A program made the translations under genes and the position numbers. The notes under the pieces were generated by a model. The model was not told the origin of the DNA, searched no databases, and worked only from the letters and a program-made list of their open reading frames with translations. This document shows positions 44,604 to 52,855 of a stretch of DNA of 64,000 bases, one piece after another. Position 1 is the stretch's first letter. Each line of letters starts with the position of its first letter. Location of the stretch: assembly GCF_018417475.1 (NCBI RefSeq), contig NZ_CP054856.1:3131001-3195000 (forward strand), in the 5' to 3' direction. Source of the stretch: Novosphingobium decolorationis. GTDB lineage: Bacteria; Pseudomonadota; Alphaproteobacteria; Sphingomonadales; Sphingomonadaceae.

Positions 44604-45308
44604 TCAGGCTGGCCCGAGGGGCTGGATCGTGGGGAGAGGCGCGCGCACATCGTCACGCACGGCGAGGCGGAGCGATGATGGCGCGCAGGGAGTGCCGCCG
44701 ACCCAGGAGGCCAGCGCTTCGTAAGACGGGCTTCCGTCCGGGGCGTTCGTCAGGACGGACAGGGCATGGACGTTGCCCCCCATGGCCGAGCGCACGACCT
44801 GACCGTTCGCATCACCGGCCTCGCCAAGGCCGCCCAGTTCGTGATGCAGGCGCGCGAGCACGCGGTTGGTCGCCCAGGACGGTTCGAAGGTGGGCCGGGT
44901 GTTCGGCAGCGTCGGCGTCTTGTCGAGGGCCAGGAACCGGGGCTCGCCGCCGAACGCGACCTGCGTTTCGTAGCTGATGATCGAGCCGTGCACCGCGTCA
45001 TCCGCGCCCGGTGCCTGGTAGGCGACAAGGAACGCGAGGCGTCCACTATCCGGGGCAAGGTCCTCGTAGACCGAGTGGAGGATATGGTGCGAGCTGACTT
45101 CGTCCGGAACCGCAGCGAACCATGCGCGCAGGGTTTCGTGATCCTGCGCAAAGAGGCGCTGCCCGCGGTGGCCCGACAGACGGACCTGCGGATGGAAGAT
45201 ACCAAGGTGCGCTTCGAGGTCGCCACCGGGGGCCTCGAAGAAGGCGAACCACCGGTGGGCGAGATAGAGCGCGATATGATGGCGCTGGGAGGTGGGGGTG
45301 GCGTTCAT
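44604..45308 (-). CDS. Uncharacterised NTF2-like protein, 234 residues
   Basis: Start at the ATG 45308, with AAGGAGG six bases upstream. The N-terminal 130 residues have an NTF2-like pattern (LYLAHRWFAFFEAPGGDLEA, HETLRAWFAAVPDEVSSHH, VHGSIISYETQVAFG). The C-terminal 100 residues (NRVLARLHHELGGLG and VVRSAMGGNVHALSVL) are not recognised and may form a second small domain. It lies between the LLM monooxygenase and SnoaL-like genes, so it probably takes part in the same unknown oxidation pathway. Confidence 0.7.
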   Translation of the reverse strand: MNATPTSQRHHIALYLAHRWFAFFEAPGGDLEAHLGIFHPQVRLSGHRGQRLFAQDHETLRAWFAAVPDEVSSHHILHSVYEDLAPDSGRLAFLVAYQAPGADDAVHGSIISYETQVAFGGEPRFLALDKTPTLPNTRPTFEPSWATNRVLARLHHELGGLGEAGDANGQVVRSAMGGNVHALSVLTNAPDGSPSYEALASWVGGTPCAPSSLRLAVRDDVRAPLPTIQPLGPA

Positions 45309-45346
45309 GTCGGCCTCCTTCATCGGGGGAATGCGTGGCGCGGCCC

Positions 45347-46393
45347 TTACGCCCGCAGCGCGGCACTCAGCGCTTTGACGGCATTGGTGCGCGCGGCCTC
45401 GCCCGGCATCATCAGGTTGATCATGACTTCGTTCGTGCCATAGGCTTCGCCAAGGGTACGCAGCTGGGTGAGGACCTGCGCGGCCGTGCCCGAGATCAGG
45501 CGGCCTTCGTTGCGCGCGCGCGTCGCGAGCTGTTCGGGCGTCCAGACGTGGGCCGCGCTCGTCTCCAGCGAGGGCACGCGGTCGAACTGCGTGTGGCTCT
45601 CGGCGTGGGTAAGCCACAGGTGGAACGCGTCGGCATACGCGGCGGCCTCCTCCTCGGTATCGCCCACGGCCACGAAGACCGCCACGATGACCTGCGGTCG
45701 CGCGGCGAAGTGGGAGGGGCGGAAGGCCTCGCGGTAGACCTTGCTGGCATCCGCTCCGCGGCGCGTGGGATTGATGAAGTGCGCGAAGGTGAAGCCAAGG
45801 CCCGCCTCGGCCGCGATCTGCGCGGTCGAACCCGAGGCCCCCAGCACGAACGGCTGGGGCGGGGTAGGTGTTTCGGGCCGCGCCTGCAGGCCCGCATAGT
45901 GCGATCCGGCCGGATGCGAACCCGTCACGAAGCCGAGCAGGTCAGACACCTTCTGCGGGTAGGGAAGCGGGCGCGCCTTCTCGTCGTTGAGCGCGCCGCT
46001 GATGCGCTGGTCCCCGCCCGGCGCGCGGCCAAAGCCCAGATCGATGCGGCCGGGGAACAGCGCTTCAAGAAGCTGGTAGTTCTCCGCGATCTTGAGGCTG
46101 CTGTAATTGGGAAGCAGCACCCCGCCCGAGCCGACGCGGATGCGCGAGGTGCCCGAGGCGACATGCGCCATCAGGATCTCGGGCGAGTTGCTGGCGGTTG
46201 CCGAGATCCCGTGGTGCTCGGACACCCAGTAGCGGTGGAAGCCTTCCTGCTCGGCCAGCTGGGCCAGCCGCAGCGAGGCGCCAAAGGCATCCGTCGGCGT
46301 CTCGCCTTCATCGACCGGCGCGTAGTCCAGCAGGCTGAGGCGCAGCGACGCGGTGTCGCTGGCCTCTTCGTGATCGGTGCGCGGTTCAGCCAT
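45347..46393 (-). CDS. LLM-class flavin-dependent oxidoreductase (luciferase-like monooxygenase)
   Basis: 348-residue TIM-barrel flavoenzyme. Family blocks are LRLSLLDYAPV at the start, GFHRYWVSEHHGISATA (about 51-67), TSRIRVGSGGVLLPNYSSLKIAENY, FPGRIDLGFGRAPG and PFVLGASGSTAQIAAEAGLG. It uses reduced FMN from a partner reductase to oxygenate a substrate. The start at 46393 lies eight bases inside the upstream Old Yellow Enzyme gene, so the two are translationally coupled. Several LLM branches share these motifs (alkanal, sulfonate and amine monooxygenases); the substrate is not assignable. Confidence 0.9.
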   Translation of the reverse strand: MAEPRTDHEEASDTASLRLSLLDYAPVDEGETPTDAFGASLRLAQLAEQEGFHRYWVSEHHGISATASNSPEILMAHVASGTSRIRVGSGGVLLPNYSSLKIAENYQLLEALFPGRIDLGFGRAPGGDQRISGALNDEKARPLPYPQKVSDLLGFVTGSHPAGSHYAGLQARPETPTPPQPFVLGASGSTAQIAAEAGLGFTFAHFINPTRRGADASKVYREAFRPSHFAARPQVIVAVFVAVGDTEEEAAAYADAFHLWLTHAESHTQFDRVPSLETSAAHVWTPEQLATRARNEGRLISGTAAQVLTQLRTLGEAYGTNEVMINLMMPGEAARTNAVKALSAALRA

Positions 46394-47504
46394 TATCAGC
46401 GGCCTCCTCTTCGTCCCAGGTGGGGTAATCGGTGTAGCCACGTGCGCCGAGGTCCCCGTACCAGGTGGCGCGGTCGGCGGGGTGGATCGGGTGGCCGGCG
46501 CGCATGCGCTCGACCAGGTCGGGGTTGGCGATGAACGGGCGGCCGAAGGCGACAAGGTCAAGCTCGCCCGACTGCAGCGCCGCCTCGGCGCTGTCCTTCT
46601 CGAAGCCGCCCGCAGCAATCAGTGTGCCGGTGTAGGTGGTGCGGAAATCGCGGGCGAAGGTCTCGGGCATCTTTTCCGCGCCGATCGTCAGCTGGTCGCT
46701 GAGGTGCACATAGGCGAGGCTGCGCGTCTCGAACTCGGCGGCGAGTGTGACCCAGGTCTCGGCCTCGTCGGCGTAGGGCTCCATGCCGAAGAGGCGGCCG
46801 AACGGGGAGACGCGCACGCCGACACGGTTGCTGCCGATCTCGGCGCTGATCGCATCGAGCGTCTCGAGCAGGAAGCGCAGGCGGTTCTCGATCGAGCCGC
46901 CGTAGCGGTCCTCACGCTGGTTGAGCGCGCCGTTGACGAACTGTTCGAAGAGATAGCCGTTGGCGCCGTGCAGCTCGACCCCGTCGAAACCGGCGTCGAT
47001 GGCCGTGCGTGCGGCGCGCACGAAGTCCTGCGTGATGCGCACGACCTCTTCGGTTTCCAGCGCGCGCGGCGGGCTTGCGGCCAGGCTCTTGGCGACGCCA
47101 TCCTCGTCACGCCCGAAGGCCCAGACGTTTTCGCCCACCGTGGCCGAGGACGAGACAGGCGATTGCCCTTCGCCCAGGATCGAGGTGTGCGAGACCCGGC
47201 CCACGTGCCAGAGCTGGGCGAACATGCGCCCGCCCTTGGCGTGGACGGCGTCGGTCACGCGGCGCCAGCCTGCGGCCTGCTCGGCCGTGTAGAGGCCGGG
47301 GTTGAAGAGGTATCCGCAGCCTTCCAGTGAAACAGGCGCGCCTTCGCTGATGATGAGGCCCGCGCCCGCGCGCTGGCTGTAGTATTCCACGGTGAGGTCA
47401 TCGGGCACGGTGTCGAACGCCCGGGCCCGGGTCATCGGCGCCATGACGACACGGTTGCGCAGCGTGAGGCCGGAGAGGTCGAAGGGCTCGAAAAGCTTGG
47501 TCAT
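46386..47504 (-). CDS. Old Yellow Enzyme family ene-reductase
   Basis: 372-residue FMN-dependent reductase of activated C=C bonds. FMN/substrate features are RNRVVMAPMTRARA (16-29), the substrate-binding His179/Asn182 pair in HGANGYLFEQF, NQREDRYGGSIENR and VAFGRPFIANPDL near the C-terminus. It reduces enones, nitroesters or similar electrophiles with NAD(P)H. It is first in the minus-strand run and divergent from a LysR gene, which probably regulates it; relatives respond to electrophile stress. Confidence 0.93.
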   Translation of the reverse strand: MTKLFEPFDLSGLTLRNRVVMAPMTRARAFDTVPDDLTVEYYSQRAGAGLIISEGAPVSLEGCGYLFNPGLYTAEQAAGWRRVTDAVHAKGGRMFAQLWHVGRVSHTSILGEGQSPVSSSATVGENVWAFGRDEDGVAKSLAASPPRALETEEVVRITQDFVRAARTAIDAGFDGVELHGANGYLFEQFVNGALNQREDRYGGSIENRLRFLLETLDAISAEIGSNRVGVRVSPFGRLFGMEPYADEAETWVTLAAEFETRSLAYVHLSDQLTIGAEKMPETFARDFRTTYTGTLIAAGGFEKDSAEAALQSGELDLVAFGRPFIANPDLVERMRAGHPIHPADRATWYGDLGARGYTDYPTWDEEEAADNG

Positions 47505-47552
47505 GGGAATCCTGAAAAATGCGGGGGGGAGGAAAGGGAGCGAAGCGTTGGG

Positions 47553-47573
47553 CTCTATCTAGAGTGGAATTCC
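47553..47573. promoter_or_regulatory. Palindromes in the OYE/LysR divergent promoter
   Basis: CTCTA-TC-TAGAG at 47553-47564 and GGAATTCC at 47566-47573, between the divergent starts at 47504 and 47624. TGGAAT at 47565 is matched by ATTCCA at 47594-47599. These are candidate binding sites for the adjacent LysR regulator. Confidence 0.4.
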
Positions 47574-47623
47574 GGGAGAATAATCCCCTTGCCATTCCAT
47601 TCACTCGATCCCACAGTTCCGGA

Positions 47624-48562
47624 ATGGATGTGCAGGATCGCTTTGCCGGATTGACCGAATTCGTTGCGACCGTGCGCCTGGGAAGCTTTGCGGCGGCCGC
47701 GCGCGAGCTGGGCGTCACCGGCTCGGCCGTGGGCAAGAGCGTGACCCGGCTGGAGGCGCGGCTGGGAACCAAGCTCCTGCACCGCACGACGCGGCGGCTG
47801 ACCCTGACGGGGGAAGGGCAGGTCTATCTCGATGCGTGCCAGCGGATTCTCGACGATCTGGACGGGACCGAGCTGGCGATGGCCTCGGGCCGCGACACGC
47901 CGGTGGGTACGCTTCACCTCAACCTGCCCGCAGCCTTCGGGCGCAGGCACGTGATGCCGATCCTGCTGGAGCTCACGGCGCAGTACCGCCATCTGGACCT
48001 CTCGGTCATGTTCACCGAGCGCACGGCCAACGTCATCGAGGAGGGGATCGATCTGGCCGTGCGCATTGGCACGCTCGGCAACGATGCGGACCTGACCGCA
48101 CGGCGGCTGGGCACGCAGCGCCTGCTGATCTGCGCCTCGCCGGACTATCTGGCCCGCCATGGCGCGCCGAGGAGCCCTGAGGAACTGACGCAGCGCGATT
48201 GCATCATCGGGTGGCGCAGGGTGCCCCGCCCTGTCTGGCTCCTGAAGGACAAGGCCGGGGGTGAGGTGGCCCAGGAAGTGAAGGTCCGCCACGAATTCAG
48301 CGACGGCGAGGCCATTCTCGCCGCCGCGCTGGCAGGGGAAGGCCTGGCCCAGCTGCCCGACTGGCTGATCGAGAAGGAGCTTGCCTCGGGCGCGCTCGTG
48401 CCGGTGCTGGAGGAATGTGCCGGGGCCGAGATGCCAATCCACCTCGTCTGGCCCAGCTCTCGCTATGAACAGCCGCGCTTGCGCATCGTGATCGATGCCC
48501 TGGCCGCTGCGGCGCAGCTGCCCGGTTCGGGCTTTACGCCGGGGAGCCGGGCGCGCGCCTGA
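47624..48562 (+). CDS. LysR-family transcriptional regulator
   Basis: 312-residue regulator of the DhcR/AphB-like branch. Winged helix: FVATVRLGSFAAAARELGVT (about 14-33) followed by SAVGKSVTRLEARLGTKLLH. The co-inducer domain includes EEGIDLAVRIGTLGNDADLTARRLG, typical of this group. It is divergent from the Old Yellow Enzyme gene with palindromes in the 119-bp gap, consistent with control of that operon in response to quinones or electrophiles. The alcohol dehydrogenase gene follows about 100 bp later and may be in the same regulon. Confidence 0.92.
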   Translation: MDVQDRFAGLTEFVATVRLGSFAAAARELGVTGSAVGKSVTRLEARLGTKLLHRTTRRLTLTGEGQVYLDACQRILDDLDGTELAMASGRDTPVGTLHLNLPAAFGRRHVMPILLELTAQYRHLDLSVMFTERTANVIEEGIDLAVRIGTLGNDADLTARRLGTQRLLICASPDYLARHGAPRSPEELTQRDCIIGWRRVPRPVWLLKDKAGGEVAQEVKVRHEFSDGEAILAAALAGEGLAQLPDWLIEKELASGALVPVLEECAGAEMPIHLVWPSSRYEQPRLRIVIDALAAAAQLPGSGFTPGSRARA

Positions 48563-48665
48563 GCGCTGGCGCCGCATCGAAGCGTGGGGGCACTCCACCG
48601 TGCCCGCATTGAAGCCGAGGCTGCGATACCTACCTGATCGGGCGAGCCAAACAGGAGAACGATCC

Positions 48666-49673
48666 ATGCAAGCCATTCAAATCAAGGCACCCGGCGGCCT
48701 CGACACGCTGGAATGCGTCGACCTTCCCGATCCCGGCCAGCCCGGCCCAGGAGAGATCCGCGTGCGCCTGCATGGCGGATCACTGAACTACCATGACTAC
48801 CTCGTCTGTTCGGGCGCGACGCCGGCCGAGGATGGGCGCATCCCTCTCGCCGATGGTGCGGGCATCGTCGAGGCGGTGGGCGAGGGCGTGGACGCGTTCG
48901 TGCAAGGTGACCGCGTGGTCTCGTGCTTCTTCCCGGACTGGCAGGACGGCCCGCCCGCCGTGGGCGACTTTGCCCGCGTCCCCGGAGACGGCATCGACGG
49001 GTTCGCGCAGGAGCTGGTCGTGCGCCCCGCGACGGCCTTCACGCACATGCCCGAGGGTCTTGATTTCGTGGAAGCCGCCACGATCACCACGGCGGGTCTC
49101 ACCGCATGGCGCGCGCTGATTGTCGAAGGGGGCCTCAAGGCGGGCGACACGGTGCTGGTCATGGGCACGGGCGGCGTCTCGATCTGGGCCTTGCAGATCG
49201 CCAAGGCGATGGGCGCGCGCGTCGTGGCGACCTCGTCCTCGGATGCGAAGCTGGAAAAGCTGCGCGCGATGGGCGCGGATCACACGATCAACTACCGCAG
49301 CGAGCCCGAATGGGGCGAGGCGGTCCTTGCCTGGACAGGCGGGCGCGGGGTCGACCACGTGGTCGAGGTCGGCGGCCCTGCCACGCTGGCGCAGTCGCTC
49401 CAGGCGGTGCGCATTGGTGGCCACATCACCCTCATCGGCGTGCTCACCGGTACGGGCGGCGAGGTGCCGACCGCCCTTCTGATGGCCAAGCAGGTGCGGC
49501 TGCACGGCGTCATCGTCGGCAGCCGGCGTGAGCAGGTCGATTTCGTGCGCGCCATCGAGGTCATGGGGATCAAGCCCCATGTCGACCGTCGCTTTGCGCT
49601 CGCGGACCTCGCCGAAGCCTTCCGCTACGAGGAAAGCGGTGCCCATTTCGGGAAGATCGGCGTCAGCTGGTAG
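48666..49673 (+). CDS. Zinc-type alcohol dehydrogenase / quinone oxidoreductase family protein
   Basis: 335-residue MDR-superfamily NAD(P)H-dependent oxidoreductase, with an ACAGGAGA ribosome site. The GroES-like half has LHGGSLNYHDYLVCSG and PLADGAGIVEAVGEGVDAF (the usual catalytic-zinc Cys-Gly-His is not evident). The Rossmann half starts at AGDTVLVMGTGGVSIWALQIA. The lack of clear zinc ligands suggests quinone-reductase- or enoyl-reductase-type chemistry rather than alcohol oxidation. Substrate unknown. Confidence 0.88.
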   Translation: MQAIQIKAPGGLDTLECVDLPDPGQPGPGEIRVRLHGGSLNYHDYLVCSGATPAEDGRIPLADGAGIVEAVGEGVDAFVQGDRVVSCFFPDWQDGPPAVGDFARVPGDGIDGFAQELVVRPATAFTHMPEGLDFVEAATITTAGLTAWRALIVEGGLKAGDTVLVMGTGGVSIWALQIAKAMGARVVATSSSDAKLEKLRAMGADHTINYRSEPEWGEAVLAWTGGRGVDHVVEVGGPATLAQSLQAVRIGGHITLIGVLTGTGGEVPTALLMAKQVRLHGVIVGSRREQVDFVRAIEVMGIKPHVDRRFALADLAEAFRYEESGAHFGKIGVSW

Positions 49674-49702
49674 GCACTTGCGTGTCGTCCCGTCCTGATG
49701 TC

Positions 49703-49734
49703 TGGCCGATCGGGCGCGAGGCTCAGATCGGCCA
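49703..49734. repeat. 9-bp inverted repeat overlapping the tenA stop
   Basis: TGGCCGATC at 49703-49711 and GATCGGCCA at 49726-49734 can pair between the convergent alcohol dehydrogenase and tenA genes. No T-tract follows, so terminator function is uncertain. Confidence 0.4.
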
Positions 49735-50385
49735 AGTCTCGCGCCGGTAGGCCGAATCCCAGAACATCCACTCATAGCGCGTAGCGTTACGGAAGGCCGT
49801 TTCCATCGCGGCGCGGATCGCGGGGGTGGCATTGGCAGCGGCCTCGTCCACCAGCGCGCGCACCCGCGCCGTGGCTTCGCCGAAGCCGGGATCGGCATAA
49901 GTGTCGATCCAGGCGGCATAAGGGTTGGGCGAGGCGGCGCGCGGCTTGATGTCGCAGCCGACCTCCCAGTAGACCCAGAAGCAGGGCAGGATGCCCGCGA
50001 TCAGTTCCTCATAGCTGCGCGTTGCAGCAAGGCCGGTGAGATAGCTGGTGTAGCCAAGGCATACGGGGGTGGGCTCGGCCTTGCGCGCCATTTCGGGCGT
50101 GACGCCGAACTTGGCAAAGAAGGCCTGGTGCAGCGCCTGCTCCACCTGCACCGCGACCTTGGCGCCGTCGGAAAATTCCAGCCGGGCGCTCGCCGTGGGC
50201 GCGCGGGCCGACGCAATGGCCAAGGCGCGCGCATATTCGGCAAGGTAGAGGCTGTCCTGCAGCATGTAGTGCCGGAAGCTTTCCGGCGCGAGCGAGCCGT
50301 CGGCAAGCTCGGCGAGGAAAGGCTGGTCCAGGATCGCGCGGCGCAGCGGGGCAACGTCCTGCCAGATCGTGTCGCAAAAGCTCAT
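49723..50385 (-). CDS. tenA: TenA-family aminopyrimidine aminohydrolase / thiaminase II
   Basis: 220-residue all-helical enzyme that salvages the pyrimidine (HMP) part of degraded thiamine. The start is the ATG at 50385 with GAAGGAAGG upstream. Visible active-site features are FRHYMLQDSLYLAEYARAL with Asp44, the nucleophile Cys135 in GILPCFWVYWEVG and a C-terminal ATRYEWMFWDSAYRRE with the catalytic Glu. It begins only 14 bases after the stop of the TonB receptor gene, which is preceded by a TPP riboswitch, so both are repressed when thiamine pyrophosphate is plentiful. Confidence 0.93.
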   Translation of the reverse strand: MSFCDTIWQDVAPLRRAILDQPFLAELADGSLAPESFRHYMLQDSLYLAEYARALAIASARAPTASARLEFSDGAKVAVQVEQALHQAFFAKFGVTPEMARKAEPTPVCLGYTSYLTGLAATRSYEELIAGILPCFWVYWEVGCDIKPRAASPNPYAAWIDTYADPGFGEATARVRALVDEAAANATPAIRAAMETAFRNATRYEWMFWDSAYRRETWPI

Positions 50386-50399
50386 GGGGGTGCCTTCCT

Positions 50400-52586
50400 T
50401 CAGAAACGGTGGGTGGCGCCGACGCCGAACTGGCGGCCGGTGTTGATGGTGAAGCTGTCGAACGGACCGTTGGGGCCAAGGCCGAGGAGCAGCGGCAACT
50501 GCTGCTGGCCGAAGGCGGAAATCGCCCAGCGCGTGTCGAAGAGGTTCTTGGCCCAGACTTCCAGGTTCCACGCGCCGAGCTCAATGCCGAGCCGCCCGTC
50601 CACCGAGGCGTAGCCGGGGGTGTGCAGGATGTTGTCGATCTCGAAGTCCACGCGCGAGACGTAGGCAACGCTGAGGCGCGCGTCGAGCTTGGCAGGCCCT
50701 GCCTCTCCTTCCCAGCCGATGCCGCCGTTCAGCGTCCAGTCGGGCGCGTTGGGGGTGCGCTTGCCGGTGAGATCCACCAGGTCAGGCTCGCCCGGTTCCG
50801 GCGTGGGGTTGGGGGTGATGTAGGTGCCGGTGCGGCTGTGCGTCCAGGCCGCGCCACCATCGAGGCGGAAGCCTTGTCCCAGGTCCGCCTGCGCGGAGGC
50901 TTCCAACCCGTGGACATTGACCTTGGGTACCGAGAGCACGACCGAATTGCCCAGGAACACGGTATTCTGGAAGTTGCTGTAGTCGGTCACGAAGCCTGCG
51001 AGGGAAAGGCGCACGCGCCCTTCGGCAAGCTGGCCCTTGATACCCGCTTCCAGCGACTTGACGGTTTCGGCGGCAAAGTTCGCGGTCCAGATGTCCGAGG
51101 GGCCGGGAAGGGGGTTGAAGCCGCCCGCCTTGAAGCCGACGCTACCCGTGACATAGGCGGTGAAATCCTTGCTCGGGCGCCAGGCGAGCGAGAGCTTGGG
51201 TTGCCACTTGTCGAAAGTCTGCGCGCGGCGGGCGTAGGTGGTGGCGGTGTCCGTGCCGATCGTGTCTTCCTTGCGCCGGTCGCGGTCGTAGCGCAGGCCC
51301 AGCGTTGCCTCCAGCGTGGGCAGCACGTCGTAGCTCGCCTGCGCGAAGAGGCCGATCTGGTTGCTCCGGGTTTCGGCGCGCTGCGGCTCGGCGCCGAACA
51401 GCAGCGGGCCCAGATCGTCGGTGCGGTCACGTTCGAGACGCTGGAAGAACACGCCTGCGTGCCAGCGCAGCGGGCCGCTCCCTTGCGAGGTCAGGCGCAG
51501 TTCGCTGGTCCAGGCCTCGATGTCGACCGGCTGCGATATGGGCTGGATGCCGTCCGGGAACAGCGCAACGCCGTCCAGTGTGACGGGCGTATCGTGGCGG
51601 AAGTCCAGCTCTTCGCTGAAGTCCTTGTGGTAGTTGTCGTAGCCGCCCGACCAGGTGAGCTGGAGCGTATCGCCCAGGTCCTGCGCGAAGGTTGCCTGCG
51701 CGCCCCACCATTTGCGCGCGAAGCGGCCCTCGAAGTCGCCCTGCGGATCGGTCAGGATCGCGCCGGAGAGGCGCCCGCCGTTGCGCCCCGTGACATTCTC
51801 GGACGAGATATAGGCCGCGCCGCCATCCTCGTCGGCCCAGGCGAGGCGCAGGTTGAGGGTGCTGGTCTCGGAGGTCTGGATCTTTGCCTTCAGGCGCAGG
51901 TTGCGGCTGGTGAAGCCGTCGACCTTCCTGTCGAGGTAGCTGTTGCGGATGAAGCCGTCGGAATTGCGGTAGGAGCCCGCCAGACGCAGCTGCACGCGCT
52001 CCGACACCGGCGCGTTGACGACGCCGTCCGCAGTCCAGGTGAAGCCGTTGCCCATGCCGAGCGAGGCCATGCCGCCTGCCTCGTCGGTGGGGTCGTTGGT
52101 GGCAATGTCCACCGCGCCGCCCGAGGCCGAACGCCCGAACAGTGCTCCCTGCGGCCCTTTCAGGATCTCGACGCGCGCGACGTCGTAAGTGCGCAGGGTG
52201 AAGAGCTCGGAATCGGCGAGCGCGAGCCCGTCCACGACGTAGGCGATGGAGGGCGACTGGTTGCGGTTGGTCGATACCCCGCGCACTGAGATCATGTTTG
52301 TGCCCGGGTCCTGGTCGTTGATCAGGAATACGCCCGGCGTTGCGGCGATGAAGTCGTCTATCGTGGTCAGCTTGCGCCGGGCGATGTCGTCCTGCGTGTA
52401 GACCGTGATGGTGTCGGGCACCGCGATCTGCGCCTCGGGGCGGCCGCGCGCGGTAACGACGATGGGGGCCTCGCCCGCGGCCTCCTCGGCATGGGCAAGG
52501 GTGGGTGTGCCAAGGCAAAGGCCAGCGCCCAGGAATGTGAAGATGGTAGACGTACGTGTGGCGTGACGTGCGGCGCGTTGTCGCAT
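50400..52586 (-). CDS. TonB-dependent receptor for thiamine or a thiamine precursor
   Basis: 728-residue outer-membrane receptor. The signal peptide ends near LAHAEEA, followed by the TonB box APIVVTARG (about 40-48), plug motifs VEILKGPQGALFGRSASGGA and a barrel ending in HRF. The gene has a TPP riboswitch in its leader and is followed at once by tenA, so uptake of thiamine, HMP or an aminopyrimidine breakdown product is a strong inference. No N-terminal regulatory extension (FecA type) is seen. Confidence 0.92.
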   Translation of the reverse strand: MRQRAARHATRTSTIFTFLGAGLCLGTPTLAHAEEAAGEAPIVVTARGRPEAQIAVPDTITVYTQDDIARRKLTTIDDFIAATPGVFLINDQDPGTNMISVRGVSTNRNQSPSIAYVVDGLALADSELFTLRTYDVARVEILKGPQGALFGRSASGGAVDIATNDPTDEAGGMASLGMGNGFTWTADGVVNAPVSERVQLRLAGSYRNSDGFIRNSYLDRKVDGFTSRNLRLKAKIQTSETSTLNLRLAWADEDGGAAYISSENVTGRNGGRLSGAILTDPQGDFEGRFARKWWGAQATFAQDLGDTLQLTWSGGYDNYHKDFSEELDFRHDTPVTLDGVALFPDGIQPISQPVDIEAWTSELRLTSQGSGPLRWHAGVFFQRLERDRTDDLGPLLFGAEPQRAETRSNQIGLFAQASYDVLPTLEATLGLRYDRDRRKEDTIGTDTATTYARRAQTFDKWQPKLSLAWRPSKDFTAYVTGSVGFKAGGFNPLPGPSDIWTANFAAETVKSLEAGIKGQLAEGRVRLSLAGFVTDYSNFQNTVFLGNSVVLSVPKVNVHGLEASAQADLGQGFRLDGGAAWTHSRTGTYITPNPTPEPGEPDLVDLTGKRTPNAPDWTLNGGIGWEGEAGPAKLDARLSVAYVSRVDFEIDNILHTPGYASVDGRLGIELGAWNLEVWAKNLFDTRWAISAFGQQQLPLLLGLGPNGPFDSFTINTGRQFGVGATHRF

Positions 52587-52595
52587 GGTCCCTAT

Positions 52596-52699
52596 TCCTC
52601 CGCCGGCATGAACCGGATCAGGTTCGCGGGTTTGCAGACTTTGCGCGGGAATGCGCCGTGATCCGCCTCTCAGCCCTGACAGCGCCAGGACACCCCGTG
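52596..52699 (-). promoter_or_regulatory. Thiamine pyrophosphate (TPP) riboswitch
   Basis: On the minus strand the leader of the receptor gene contains the THI-element signatures in order: ACGGGGTGTC (P1/P2 start), CAGGGCTGAGAGG, then ACCCGCGAACCTGATCCGG and CATGCCGGCGGAGGAA. It ends about ten bases before the ATG and the GGAGGAA that closes the element is the probable ribosome site. TPP binding would hide it, so control of translation is likely. Confidence 0.95.
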
Positions 52700-52855
52700 G
52701 GTTGATGATGTTCCGCGCTTAGGAAAAGCGTGCGCCAGCGTCAATCGTTGCCCGCTGCGTTGCGCTCGCCGCCACCGTCAGGGCCGACACCAGCGGACCA
52801 CGACAGGCAAAGTCCCGGCTTGGAAAATTGCAGGATCGCACTATCCGTAACCGCG

